NCBI GenBank assembly: GCA_037903475.1
Contig: JBAJFG010000437.1
Span: forward strand, 682,001-746,000
Reading direction: 5' to 3'
DNA: 64,000 nt
From: Ancylostoma caninum
Lineage: Eukaryota > Nematoda > Chromadorea > Rhabditida > Ancylostomatidae
A model generated the notes under the pieces. That model was not told where the DNA came from. It made no database searches and saw only the letters and a list, made by a program, of their open reading frames with translations. Made by a program: the position numbers and the translations under genes. Positions 39,201 to 47,632 of this stretch are shown here, piece after piece. Position 1 is the stretch's first letter. Each line of letters starts with the position of its first letter.

Positions 39201-42200
39201 CCCTGCCATATTCGGACAATTTTTCCCGCAACGACCGCCTGGATTTTTGAATTCGACGCCGCCGGCGGGTTTGTTCCCACTGCCGCTACCGCCTCATTTT
39301 ACCATGCATAATCCGCCGCCGCCACCACCATGTGAGAGATTTTTCTGGAATGTTTTCTCTGACTCAGGATAGTTTCCATACTCAGACAGCTGCTCACTAC
39401 GAGAATTTCAGTTTTTATGCGATCTCCTTTCGAGCCCCGCCCCGATATTTTTGGTCCACGGCCTGAAGTAGGAAATGAAGACGACTGGGAAGCGCTGATG
39501 GAGGTGGGGCTATAAAAGATCTGGCAAAAAAGGAAAAGAATTGGGAATTCATCCAAATTTTTCAAAATTTATGTTTAGATCTCAACCAGCGACGAAGCGG
39601 AGAAAATTCGAGCGCTCGTAGGGGACAAAGCAATGCCAACCACTGATCCCAACCAGTGTATTTTGTGCAGGAGAGTGCTCTCATGCAAGAGCGCGCTCCA
39701 AATGCACTACCGTACCCATACAGGTGAGTTTTTACTTGGTACGAGGACTTATGAGTTGGTGTAATGCAACTCCTGTGATTGGCCAAATTGATGAACTGAC
39801 CAATCGCAGAGCTGTGGCACAATGACTTCTCTAGGTACAGTGCTCCACACGGAATTTTATAACGGAAGGGGTATGACGGTACATATCGTTCTTGCAACGC
39901 ATAGAGGTCGAGGAGCTATCCATGATGAGAGCAGTGGAGAGGGCGTGGCTGTGGGCGGAGCCAAGTGGCAACAGCCAATGGCAGGAAGTTAGAACCGCCC
40001 ACTTACCAGATATAACCATCCACAACTTCCGCTAGAGGATGATGTATTACATGTATATGGGATTGCATGACTCAGTAGGAGAATATTATATTGAATCAGT
40101 ACATATATACATTTCATGTATTAAATCAATTAGAAATTAAATTTTGGTAATTCAAAAAAATAAATTTTCTCCTTTGGAACGTTGCGAATTACAGGAGAAC
40201 GCCCATTCAAATGCAAGATCTGTCAACGTGCATTCACTACGAAAGGAAACTTGAAGACGCATATGGGCGTACATCGGGCAAAGCATTCCTTCCGGGGAGT
40301 CCCGATCGGTCTGGGAGGCCCAATGGGTAGCCCCATGGCTGCTCCTCTCGGGATGAACGGATTCCCACCAGGATTACAGCCAACGCAACAGTGCCCAATT
40401 TGTCAGAAAAGGTACAGGTGTCTATTCTAGGACTTCTCGTGTTCAGTTTTCAAAAACAGATCTCTTCTAGGTTCATAACCGGTTCACAACTGCAAAATCA
40501 TATCTCAGAGCATACCCAGGCTCTAACTGGCAGACATCTCCCGCCACCATCGCCTTCAACTCCCAAGCTGATCCAGCAAGCTCGGCCAGGGTAAAGCTTG
40601 ATTTTTTTCTTCATAGCTTCCACCTGCAACTGGTTTAATCCCTCATTTCAGTCCCTTTGCCCCTCCATTCCCGCCTCTGTTCCCGTTCTTCAATCCTGCT
40701 GTGCAAGGTGATGCTCCAGCTCCATTCAACCTTGCACAACTCCTTGGTAACCAGCTGGAGCAGAAGAAAGAGGAGGAAATCAAGCAGGAAATCAAGGAGG
40801 AACCCAGGTTTGTTCTGCTACTTTCATGCCCAGCGGGTTAATAACATGAAAAAAATTGAAAGTTAATGACTTCAGGCAAGAAGAGAATCTGAAGTTGTCT
40901 ACTGGTACAAGTTTGGAGCTGCCAAAGGTTGAAGCTTCCTCGATTTCTCCGTCGGGAAGCAGCGAAGCGTCGGCATCGACGGAGCAAAATCACGAACAGT
41001 TGGTTTTAATTTGAAAACTGTTGGAGGAAAAATTCTAGGAAGTAAAGGAAGGTGTGAAAGAAGAGTTCAGGCAAATGACTGTATGGAAACCACTGGTGTA
41101 GATGAACATTAAAAAATTGTCCAGAAAAAATAGATTTTGAAATGTTGTAGGAAATGGAGAGGGAGCTAAGGCGAGAAATAATGTGAAGTATCACATAGTC
41201 CTTGCAGAAATCTCACACTTATGTACATATGTTACAAATAGGGATAGGATTGCTGGCACGCACGTCACAACATCGATCGACCGCTCGACCGCGCACAACT
41301 ATCGATCGATGCAGCCGCATTGGGCACGTGCACGCATCGCACTGTGTCAGATTAATAATCTTGTCCTAGCTTTTATCTTCCATAAAAACGCTGCTGAAGC
41401 AACTAATCGTAGAAATGCATGGTTTGAACTAATCATCCTAAGACGACGCGACGTGAGCGAATAAATAAATAAATAAATAAATAAATAAAGTAAACAAATA
41501 GATAAATGAATAGACAAACAAGTAATCAATCGAACCGCATTCAAGATGAATTTTGGACTTTCTTTTAGTACGGATGGATCCTCAATAAGTAGATCCGGCG
41601 AGTCAGACGCTGATGACCGCAAGCCTCAACAACATCAGGATGTATCCACGATAACCGCTCCCGAAAGACCGGTGAGAACATTGTTTTCCACTCGGGATCT
41701 AACAGATAAACATTAAATATTATGGTATGCGGTTTTCAGGTAGCTCCAAGTACTCCAAGTCGACCAGTTGAAAATCCTCTGGAAGCGATGCAGAAGATGT
41801 GGGCTGAGACCGAGCCGCCACCACCGCGACAGGTGAATGGTCTAGAAGTGAAAAACTATAAAAACCGAAGAAAAGTGCAATAAATTGGCTTCAAAAATGA
41901 AGAAAATTTGTTAAAAAAAGTAGCTCAGTCAACAGCACTACTGAGAAAGAAATAATGGCCACCTTGTTAGGGAAATGCTTGAGATATCCTGGAGCGTTAA
42001 AGGATTCCAGAACTCTTCATTCCTTGAGGCGTAATCACGAGAATTTAGCTGGAAATTTTCGCGGATATTGGAAAAATAACACGGGACCAAATTTCCGCTT
42101 TCAGCTACCTGTCCTCTCCAAGCATCAATGTGCTGTCTGCTTTAAACACTTCAGCTCCAGTTCTGCTCTTCAGATCCACATGAGGACACATACAGGTTAA

Positions 42201-43434
42201 CTTTTGACTCAACTACTTCAGGAAAACTCTTGGCAATTTCCTGAAAATCCCAATTTCCCAAGAGAAAGCTACTGCTGGTTCCTAAAATCATATTGCTATC
42301 TCTTTTCAAGGTGACAAACCGTTCAAATGTGAGATGTGCGGTCGAGCGTTCACCACTCGTGGTAATCTCAAGGTCCACATGGGGACCCACATGTGGCAGC
42401 AAAGCCCCAGCAGGCGAGGTGAGCATCTTCATCATTTTCTGGAAATTTCTCTCGGAAAAAAAGCTCTTTTTGAAGGTCGTCGAATATTCGACGCTGGAAT
42501 GGGTGGAGAGGATAGCGGCCCAAGGCCGATGTCTCTGCCCGGAGGCGGAGCGCTGCCGATGCCACCACCGCTCGGATTGTTCGCTCCTGGTGCCGTGCCT
42601 AACATGGAAATGATGATGATGCTGTGGCGAACCGTGTGTTCTGTTTGTCAAAAGGTGAGCAGTAGGAAATTTAGGTCAAAAAAGTAGAACATTAGCAGCT
42701 TTCCTCCTAAAAAAAATGAGGGTGTGTTCAGTCGCGTCGAAGAAGGGGGCGTGGCTACTGTTCTATGATTGGTTCATTCGAGGGATGTTCATGTCGATCA
42801 ATATCAAAATGTATAAATCGTTTCGCTTGTTTACTTGTAGTGTTGTTATGGCTTAATCTCAAGTGAGTTGACCCAGAAAAACGGGGAGCTCATCTGAGTG
42901 ACCAATCACCGAACAGTGGCCACGCCCAATTGCAGAACGACATATTAACTCTTTCTATGATGCCTTTCGTCATACAATGATTCCTACTTTCGGTGATTTA
43001 GCAACGTAATAATCGGTAACTACTTTTTAAAAAAGCCACGAGAAGAAAAGGTTCTATGGACAAAAAAAAAACAAATTTTTGCTAACTTTTGCTAGTGGAA
43101 CACTCTAACACTACGAGAGATTGAAACGTGTGGATGCACAAACAGTCAGAGTCCCAAGATGCACGGACACGCAGCGCGTGCGGCGAGTCCAAATCACTGG
43201 AATGGAGTGTCTTATAGCTTTCGTCATAGGTCATGCTCCCATAGTATATTTTCCAAATGCGAAAGGTCTTTCTTTCAGAATGAAATAGTGACAAAAATGA
43301 ATAAATGAGAACAAACGTCTCCATTGCAGGTGTGCGCGTCTCCCAGTGAGCTCGAACAACATCTCAAGGATCACCTGAACGGTTCGCTTTCCGCCAGGGA
43401 GAACAACACTCCACAAACGATATCGTCCGACTAG
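15522..43434 (+). CDS. sem-4: SEM-4 / Spalt-like (SALL) zinc-finger transcription factor, 17 coding exons
   Basis: Nuclear C2H2 transcription factor of the Spalt/SALL family; in C. elegans SEM-4 controls neuronal, vulval, mesodermal and rectal cell fates. Exons read: 15522-15594, 31490-31653, 31720-31881, 38879-38986, 39043-39331, 39412-39503, 39579-39723, 40195-40411, 40471-40590, 40652-40807, 40876-about 40998, 41569-41671, 41740-41832, 42105-42195, 42311-42418, 42476-42654, 43330-43434. All junctions keep phase and give about 775 residues. In order: NuRD motif SRRKQAKPQ (residues 9-17); a C-x4-C finger (126-149); a C2HC finger (157-175); a Spalt double finger (323-371); a single finger (411-431); an acidic/Lys stretch (about 480-510); a second double finger (624-672); a last finger (736-756). 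Both double fingers have a TGE/TGD-KPF-type linker and the FTT[KR]GNLK box. Family and order are seen directly; the in vivo role is from family knowledge. Least certain are the exon 11 donor and whether small exons were missed in the long introns. Confidence 0.93.
18315..18344. mobile_element. MITE family 1, solo right end
   Basis: TGTTTACCCTGGGTAATCTC followed by AATTATGCA matches the right terminal repeat of the complete copies. The left end is not recognisable, so the copy is truncated or decayed. Confidence 0.5.
18480..19440. promoter_or_regulatory. GC-rich island in sem-4 intron 1
   Basis: CpG-rich block flanked by AT-rich DNA; long open frames on both strands (up to 220 codons on the minus strand) are Arg/Ser-rich and lack domains. 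Candidate intronic enhancer or alternative promoter. Confidence 0.3.
20020..20060. repeat. CCAAT-type palindromic repeat, copy 1
   Basis: CTGCGATTGGCTGGTTGGG..AAATTGACCAATCACGGAGAG: an imperfect palindrome of ATTGG and CCAAT arms of the same type as near 39770 and 44245. Confidence 0.45.
20730..21150. promoter_or_regulatory. GC-rich island in intron 1
   Basis: GC-rich, including GCCGCC/GCGGCGGC runs and a GTGTGT tract. No plausible coding exon. Confidence 0.25.
22530..23400. promoter_or_regulatory. GC-rich island in intron 1
   Basis: GC-rich, CpG-rich block (GTTCGTTCGTTCGCTCGCGC near 22570). Overlapping short frames only. Candidate regulatory block. Confidence 0.25.
23400..25350. other. Intronic stretch, nothing recognised
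   Basis: AT-rich sequence with one 103-codon open frame (23651-23962) that has no recognisable domain and no convincing splice context. Confidence 0.35.
25350..25790. promoter_or_regulatory. GC-rich island with perfect hairpin
   Basis: A GC-rich block that includes GCGGGCTGCT, a 3-base loop and AGCAGCCCGC at 25692-25714, a perfect 10-bp stem. A GTGTGTGTGT tract is near 25570. Confidence 0.3.
27230..27370. repeat. AT-rich minisatellite, about 20-bp unit
   Basis: Six or seven degenerate units like TTGTAGATCAAACAAAACTA (for example ATAGATCAAACTC, GTAGATCAGAGCAAACTG, GCAGATCAGTTTG) repeat every 20-21 bases. Confidence 0.55.
27400..29800. other. Intronic stretch, nothing recognised
   Basis: AT-rich DNA. 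A 105-codon minus frame at 28385-28702 has no recognisable domain and no homologue in the window. Confidence 0.35.
29815..30845. repeat. Microsatellite block: AAT and ACTAAT arrays
   Basis: AAGTGATA-like low-complexity DNA (29815-30010) leads to an (AAT)n/(AATAAC)n array at 30105-30205. From 30235 to 30840 a (TACTAA)n hexamer array follows, nearly pure in 30250-30340 and 30640-30715 and interrupted elsewhere. Open frames reading poly-Asn, Thr-Asn, Leu-Val or Ile-Ser here are artefacts. Confidence 0.9.
31190..31489 (+). promoter_or_regulatory. Possible alternative promoter / first exon for sem-4
   Basis: The 300 bases before exon 2 are CG-rich, and a frame from ATG 31288 runs in frame straight through the exon 2 acceptor. 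This would allow a second transcript start beginning [11 protein letters not shown]. It may be chance; the acceptor at 31489 is good. Confidence 0.3.
31490..31653 (+). CDS. sem-4: sem-4 exon 2: acidic N-terminal region
   Basis: The acceptor AATTTTCAG ends at 31489, and the first two bases complete the glycine codon from exon 1. It encodes [20 protein letters not shown] and then PIDLSTKK before a Gln/Leu-rich stretch. The donor GTAGGA at 31654 ends in phase 0. An in-frame ATG at 31516 lies 26 bases inside the exon, and the frame stays open upstream to 31288, so a shorter or alternative-start isoform is possible. Confidence 0.85.
31720..31881 (+). CDS. sem-4: sem-4 exon 3: Ala/Pro/Ser linker and first half of finger 1
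   Basis: Phase 0 at both ends, 54 codons; acceptor TCTGTTGCAG and donor GTTCGT. The exon has a low-complexity Pro/Ala/Thr stretch ending in ECAATGCDQ. Its two cysteines pair with the histidines of exon 4, so a zinc finger is split by the 7-kb intron. This junction is strong evidence that exons 3 and 4 join directly. Confidence 0.85.
34298..34345 (+). repeat. Retroelement-like 3' end with CTGAAGA..GAAA hairpin
   Basis: CTGAAGA, a GACG/CGTC hairpin, then CGAAACGT and an AATAAATAAATT tail. Similar hairpin-plus-CGAAACG ends occur in Penelope-like elements and related non-autonomous repeats (family knowledge). No coding part is visible upstream. Confidence 0.4.
34704..34808. mobile_element. MITE family 1, copy 2 (105 bp)
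   Basis: Left TGCATCATTGAGATTACCC, right the inverse ending CTCAATGATGTA; best-preserved terminal repeats of the family. The interior is short and non-coding. Confidence 0.75.
35730..35833. mobile_element. MITE family 1, copy 3 (104 bp)
   Basis: Ends TGCATCGTTGAGATTACCC and the inverse ending AATAATGCA. The interior shares TTTTACCAGCCCACAA and ACATGGGC.TCAGC with copy 4, only 30 bp away. Confidence 0.75.
35863..35966. mobile_element. MITE family 1, copy 4 (104 bp)
   Basis: Ends TGCATCATTGAAATCACCC and the inverse ending GTAATGCA; same interior as copy 3, so the two arose by tandem duplication or adjacent insertion. Confidence 0.75.
36126..36269. mobile_element. MITE family 2, copy 1 (palindromic)
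   Basis: Left end AAGCTACATTTATAG..CATC.GAGTCCGA, right end the inverse CACTATAAATGTGGCTT. Both arms contain GTCGGATAAC/GTTATCCGAC-type and GATACGTATCGATCGTCGGA-like blocks, so nearly the whole element folds back. Confidence 0.7.
38145..38378. repeat. (ATTC)n microsatellite with CCC-interrupted higher-order units
   Basis: More than 200 bases of ATTC repeats. ATCCCATTC interruptions at about 38211, 38283 and 38331 divide the array into similar blocks. The Ser-Phe-Ile-His frame across it is an artefact. Confidence 0.92.
38879..38986 (+). CDS. sem-4: sem-4 exon 4: finger 1 histidines and C2HC finger start
   Basis: 36 codons, phase 0 at both ends; acceptor ACATTTTTAG, donor GTACGC. It begins [16 protein letters not shown], which completes finger 1 as C-x4-C-x12-H-x4-H. 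It ends with [13 protein letters not shown], the first half of finger 2. Confidence 0.9.
39043..39331 (+). CDS. sem-4: sem-4 exon 5: end of C2HC finger and Pro-rich linker
   Basis: It starts IREHDC, completing a C-x2-C-x12-H-x-C finger of the kind found near the N terminus of SALL proteins. A Ser/Ala stretch and several proline runs with Phe/Leu follow ([19 protein letters not shown]). The donor GTGAGA at 39332 leaves phase 1. Confidence 0.9.
39412..39503 (+). CDS. sem-4: sem-4 exon 6: acidic linker
   Basis: The acceptor GAATTTCAG and phase 1 entry give [20 protein letters not shown] and then [11 protein letters not shown]. The donor is GTGGGG, phase 0. Too short to recognise alone; it is placed by phase and position. 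Confidence 0.85.
39579..39723 (+). CDS. sem-4: sem-4 exon 7: first finger of the first Spalt pair
   Basis: Encodes the C2H2 finger [21 protein letters not shown], followed by the TG of the linker. The donor GTGAGT falls inside the linker glycine codon (phase 1), an intron position shared with the second pair (exons 14/15). Confidence 0.93.
39765..39815. repeat. CCAAT-type palindromic repeat, copy 2
   Basis: In sem-4 intron 7: CTGTGATTGGCCAAATTGAT..GAACTGACCAATCGCAGAGC, ATTGG and CCAAT arms facing each other across a short AT loop. Confidence 0.45.
40195..40411 (+). CDS. sem-4: sem-4 exon 8: second finger of the first pair, Gly/Met/Pro linker
   Basis: Opens [20 protein letters not shown], the characteristic Spalt double-finger linker plus SAL box. 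A Gly/Pro/Met-rich linker follows, then CPICQK, the start of the next finger. The donor GTACAG leaves phase 2. Confidence 0.93.
40471..40590 (+). CDS. sem-4: sem-4 exon 9: rest of the single finger
   Basis: [15 protein letters not shown] completes a C-x2-C-x12-H-x3-H finger begun in exon 8. A Ser/Pro-rich tail follows. The acceptor is CTCTTCTAG and the donor GTAAAG, phase 2. Confidence 0.9.
40652..40807 (+). CDS. sem-4: sem-4 exon 10: Pro/Phe segment and Glu/Lys helix
   Basis: [20 protein letters not shown] is followed by [20 protein letters not shown], a likely charged helix rich in Gln and Glu. SALL proteins carry a Gln/Glu-rich oligomerisation region, so this may be its equivalent (inference). 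The donor is GTTTGT, phase 2. Confidence 0.85.
40876..40998 (+). CDS. sem-4: sem-4 exon 11: Ser-rich linker (donor uncertain)
   Basis: Begins [20 protein letters not shown], then a Ser-rich stretch. The next exon needs phase 2, which the weak donor GTTGGT at 40999 supplies. Without splicing the frame runs six more codons (ending LVLI) to a TGA at 41012. That would truncate the protein before the last three fingers. Confidence 0.7.
41569..41671 (+). CDS. sem-4: sem-4 exon 12: polar linker
   Basis: The acceptor TTCTTTTAG is followed by [20 protein letters not shown]. The donor GTGAGA is in phase 0. Only one frame is open and it matches the next exon. Confidence 0.82.
41740..41832 (+). CDS. sem-4: sem-4 exon 13: conserved [15 protein letters not shown] segment
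   Basis: 31 codons, phase 0 at both ends. [20 protein letters not shown] precedes the second finger pair, where SALL proteins also have a short conserved block (family knowledge, from memory of layout only). Confidence 0.88.
42105..42195 (+). CDS. sem-4: sem-4 exon 14: first finger of the second Spalt pair
   Basis: [21 protein letters not shown] then TG. The intron interrupts the linker glycine (phase 1), exactly as after exon 7, consistent with an ancestral duplication of the double-finger unit. Confidence 0.93.
42311..42418 (+). CDS. sem-4: sem-4 exon 15: second finger of the second pair
   Basis: [20 protein letters not shown] followed by KVHMGTH; SAL box present. The donor GTGAGC leaves phase 1. 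Confidence 0.93.
42476..42654 (+). CDS. sem-4: sem-4 exon 16: Gly/Pro/Met linker and start of last finger
   Basis: 59 codons rich in Gly, Pro and Met ([16 protein letters not shown], a four-Met run), ending CSVCQK, the cysteine half of the last finger. The donor is GTGAGC, phase 0. Confidence 0.88.
42746..42927. repeat. Foldback element in sem-4 intron 16
   Basis: GGGGCGTGGCTACTGTTCTA followed by TGATTGGT is mirrored by ACCAATCACCGAACAGTGGC followed by CACGCCC, with about 120 bases between. It shares the ATTGG/CCAAT core with the short palindromes nearby. Confidence 0.6.
43330..43434 (+). CDS. sem-4: sem-4 exon 17: last finger and C terminus
   Basis: The acceptor CCATTGCAG is followed by [15 protein letters not shown], completing C-x2-C-x12-H-x3-H, and then a polar tail ending SSD and TAG at 43432-43434. 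Confidence 0.92.
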   Translation: MCASPSELEQHLKDHLNGSLSARENNTPQTISSD

Positions 43435-44180
43435 ATGTGATCTTTTTTCGTGCAACTTCCGCAATTTCACTGTTCCCCCACTTTAACTTATTACTCGCAC
43501 TTCTCCGGCCTTCCCTCCCAGCAATAGTATCCTCCCTTAGTCGACGTCGCGTCCCGGTTGCCGAGCGTCCGCTGTCCCTCCTCCTTCTTTAACTCTGTCA
43601 CTCCCGGTTTCTATGGTCTCTTCACTGTCCCGTTGTATTACATATGTTAGCGCAGTTACTCTGTTGTTTTTCTGTCTCGTTGTCTTTTGCGAATCTCCTC
43701 TGTCCTTAGGATAACTATATGGTGTCTGAACATGTGCTGATGATTGATTGATTGATTGGTTATTGATTATTGATTATGTATTGGTCATATAGTTCTATGA
43801 TGATGATGATGTATTTGTTGTATGTGTATTTCTCAGTGTGATTACAGCTAATCGCAGTCATTGCTCTACAAAGGTGCAGAAGCCCGCCCGCCCCACACAT
43901 GAATCTTGCTTGCATGATCTGACATAACATACCCAGTGACGGCTTTCCCACATCCCACCACCCTCTCCACCACCACCATCGAGCCTTCCCCACCTAGCGA
44001 GGGCGCGCATTCCTCTCCCGTCCGTCATTCGCTCCTCATTCTGATTCTTCCGCCAAGCTTTGTGCAAATTTTCCGCGTCCATATTGATCGTTATTTGAAC
44101 TTATTGTTTGTTAAATGTGATATAAATTTGCTATGCTGCGTCTACTCGACCTACATAGGGAAAAATAACCCAAACAAGTG
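43435..44180 (+). other. sem-4 3' flank / probable 3'UTR
   Basis: C/T-rich DNA follows the stop codon, then a short ATTG run near 43740 and a GATGAT run near 43800. I see no canonical AATAAA in the first 700 bases, only variants (GATATAAAT near 44110, AAAAATAAC near 44160), so the cleavage site is not assigned. Short frames here look non-coding. Confidence 0.4.
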
Positions 44181-44241
44181 AAAATGTTGCCAGAAAAGCG
44201 TATGGAGTGTTGTACCTGGAAAAGCGGTGCGGTTGCACGCT

Positions 44242-44286
44242 CTGCAATTGGCCAATTCATCCAACTGGCCAATCATAGAGCTCGGC
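44242..44286. repeat. CCAAT-type palindromic repeat, copy 3
   Basis: CTCTGCAATTGGCCAATTCA..AACTGGCCAATCATAGAGCT: imperfect palindrome with CTCTG/AGAG outer arms. Confidence 0.5.
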
Positions 44287-44681
44287 TGCACTGATCCTTC
44301 CAAAAGCCCTTAACACTCGGGAGAAACTTCTGGAAAATGAAGCGAGATCGTTGCTTTGCATATTCAGTGACGGCTTGTGTTTTAGCTCGTTTCACGTTGA
44401 TTAAATTAATGACATCAGTTAAACTCTCCACCGTTGAGATTAACTGAGACATGAGCAATAACTGGTATTGATGACACCAGCAACCAGGACCTGCTCGCAG
44501 GCGTGACGCGGCAGGACCAATCGGAAGTGGTGATATCGATGGAGTATCCCGATTCGCAGATAAGTACACGGATTTGGATGGTGAGGCGCGTGCGGGAAGG
44601 TCCAGATGATTGGAGTCTTCTATATTTCCTTTTATACGCTAATCAGATGGATTACCTATTTTCATTCTTTGTGTTGTAATG

Positions 44682-45126
44682 TACAGGGTGCGGCTTAAAG
44701 GCAGCACTCACGGAAATTTTTGGGTTTAAGATTTCGCGGTATATCGGGGTTTTTAGGGACGATGAACTCATTGACAACGATGAAGTAGCGTGAAACACGC
44801 GAAAAACACAGAAAATGATGGCGGTATTTCATTCGTGTCCACAGCGCGGACGAATGTTCCATGATGGGTCCCGCCACGGAACCCTGCAAATGATACGAAT
44901 TTCATAAACACGCCCCCGTTGAACCACATGCGCACACGCTGTCAACGGCGTTAGTTGGCGCGACGGAACCCTAATGTCCAGAGTGGCAGATGTGTCCACA
45001 GCAATATCTTCACAGGTAGGTGGCCATTCAAGGTGTTCAACTTACAGTTGCGATGGTCCAGCGACCGGCTACATGGTAAGCGACTCATTTCAGAAGTGAA
45101 GATTTCCGTGAGTGTTGCCTTTAAGT
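44682..45126. mobile_element. TIR-bounded non-autonomous element
   Basis: CTTAAAGGCAGCACTCACGG at 44694 is mirrored with one mismatch by the inverse ending GTGTTGCCTTTAAG at 45125. Outside the left repeat is TACAGGGTGCGG. The interior has two segments containing both ACGGAACCCT and GTGTCCACAG in swapped order. No transposase is seen. Confidence 0.5.
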
Positions 45127-46660
45127 ACTGTGTCAAAATTTGTCGCAAAATCCATCCCCATTGCGAAAAAGCTCTTTGCCCTAAATTTCACATCTGAAAT
45201 TGCTATCCCTTTCTCGGCATTAACTCCACGTTTCGCAACCTCGTGGACAACATCAACGTTCCACGTTATAAGTCCGAATTTGAAAATGACCAAGATCGAG
45301 CTATGAAGCATCATCATTTCCCCATATACATACCACACGGATGTCGCAGTTCTAATTTTCGAGAAAATTCACGAGAAACGAACCCGTTCCAAAAATGCGA
45401 GGTAGAATAGTTAGGTGCACACAGAGCTGTGATCTTTGCAGAGGACAATTAATTCACCTACTAATGAGGAAGTCCAGATGGAACGCTACAAACACTAGGA
45501 GCAGCATGTTCACAACGAAGCGCATCAGCACGAGAGAAGACAGAATTTAGTTATGTTACCTTGGAGGGCCGCAAAAGTTAGGCACCTTTGGACGATTATC
45601 TTTATTTCAATGTGGGACAGAGCTTCATTAGCGAAAATCGCGTATTATAAGGGCAGTTCTCCAAGACATCAGATGGAGTAGGAAAGGCCTTTCTTGCAGA
45701 TCATATCTGACCTTTATCATCACTGAAGCTGATGTTTCTGAGAGTGACCATAAGCCTCAGGTCGACGTTGAATTAAAGTTGTAAAAACAGCTCTTTGCTG
45801 AGAGAAAGGATAGTTTTGTAAAGTAGGTATAGCTGCTAGTTTATCTATTAGAAATGGGTCCGCTAGGACAGCAGTGCTTCAAGAAACGAGGCGCAGAAGA
45901 CAAAGTGACCGTTGGTGCACCAACTCCACGAACTCATATCGGCAGAGGAATCGTGTGCAAACTCCCTTGACATCGATCATATGAATGTGTCAACTGGTAA
46001 TCGTACATGCGCTCACTAACCCACTGCTGCCACGAATTTGGGATCGCTCACAGGAAAGAAGGAAGAAGAAAACCTCCAAAAAATTTTTCGGGCCTCAGTG
46101 GTCGCACATGCCCTAGGTCTAACCTCTGTCGCGAAAGCAGAAGAAGACCACGTTAGACGTATCCAGTGTGTTTAACTTCTGAGAGTTTAGGTAAATAATA
46201 CTACAAGTAGTAGGAGCAGCAAGGAATTAGAGTTTAGAGTTTAATTAGACAAAAACCTTCGTCTACTGACTTCCTTACTGTGCTGTTTGTCATCTTGTTT
46301 GCTTAGCCTGGCCTGACGAAGGTGTTAATCACCGAAAGCTAGCCAATAAAAACTGAAAACAGGAGTTCACTTCACGACACGAAATATTTTTGACAGAATA
46401 TTTATACCGCACCCTGTACAAGGCTGACACAAATACACAGTGGAGCAACATAAAGGTAGGAATTGATTTATTTGCAATTATACACTCGAAAGTTCGATTG
46501 TTCAACTGATGCAGGTGGAAAAAAGTGTTTGAAGGATTGGCGGACGAATCATGGACGAGTTTTCTAGCGAGGGCTTTTTCCGGTCTTTATGAAGTTCACC
46601 TGCAAGTAGTTCATGTCATGGTTAAACATGTACGTATGTACAGTGGCATCAAAATCAAAG
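45127..46660. other. Non-coding stretch, possibly within a larger TIR element
   Basis: No convincing protein. TACAGGGTGCGG at 44682 has an exact inverse, CCGCACCCTGTA, at 46407-46418, so the whole 1.74 kb may be one element with flanking TA. A CTGACGA..CGAAAG hairpin followed by AATAAA lies at 46313-46350. Confidence 0.35.
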
Positions 46661-46664
46661 AAAG

Positions 46665-47033
46665 ACACTCAGGAAACCTAAAAACCTTTTTTCGCATGAG
46701 ATTGAAAGATGCAGACTCCTTGATTAAGATATGCGTGCATATTCAAAACGCGGTTTTTTAAAATCAATGCTTCTACACCAGCAATGGTCAAATCCATGCA
46801 CACTGCAAAACCCATGCATGGGACTGAGAAGAGTGGGATTTTCGTGGGTTCTGTAACGAATTCGCTTTTGCAGACGCATGGGTTCCGCATGGATATGCAT
46901 AGGTTTTGAATGGATTTGACCATTGCTGATGTAGAACTACTGGTTAAAAAATTGCACGAGAAAATGTCTTAGTCGTGGAATTTGCATCTTTCAATCTCAC
47001 GCAAAACACAGTTTTTAAGTTTCCTGACTAGAA
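46665..47033. mobile_element. Foldback element, about 370 bp
   Basis: GGAAACCTAAAAACC..CGCATGAGATTGAAAGATGCA on the left is mirrored by TGCATCTTTCAATCTCACGC..AGTTTTTAAGTTTCC on the right. Inner arms also pair (AGCAATGGTCAAATCCAT with ATGGATTTGACCATTGCT). Frames across it are artefacts. Confidence 0.75.
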
Positions 47034-47632
47034 CCATGGCGTGCCGTTGCAACGCGGCCGATTCTCTCTCGGACCGAAAAGTCAGTACTCATCATGTCTG
47101 CATTGTTATTGCTCGTTACTTAACTGACATTATCTCATTAAGTTGTTCCTGTTTTTTTCTCCTTGGTTTTTTTCGGCTTCTCTGTCTATATTTCAGCCTG
47201 TTATTGCACTTGTAGTTCGTAAAAGTAGTCTGCATTCATTCTACGCCTAGTTTTTCAAATGATTTTTTCTGATGCAAAATGTTCCTGTCTTAGGTTAGTG
47301 CGACTCTCACTCATGTTTCTTTAGATTTTTTTTCGTTGCCTTTCTTCTTGCGTTTACAAGCAACTTTGTGCAGCTAAACAATTGAAAAGCTAGAGCAGAT
47401 GGGAAAAAGCGCGATTCCTCCACGGCAAGACGTTCACTCAATCCTCGTAGCTCAGCAAAACTAGCAGAACTAAAGCTTGTGATTTGGTTCTTCCAAATTT
47501 CCACTTATCCAAAAATCTTGAAAACTTCCTACTTCAGAGAACGTTTCGTTGAATGAAAAAGTCGACAGGTATGAAAGCTGTGAATGATTATTTCGAGGAC
47601 CTTGAAAAAAGTCACTATAGCGAACTCTGAAA

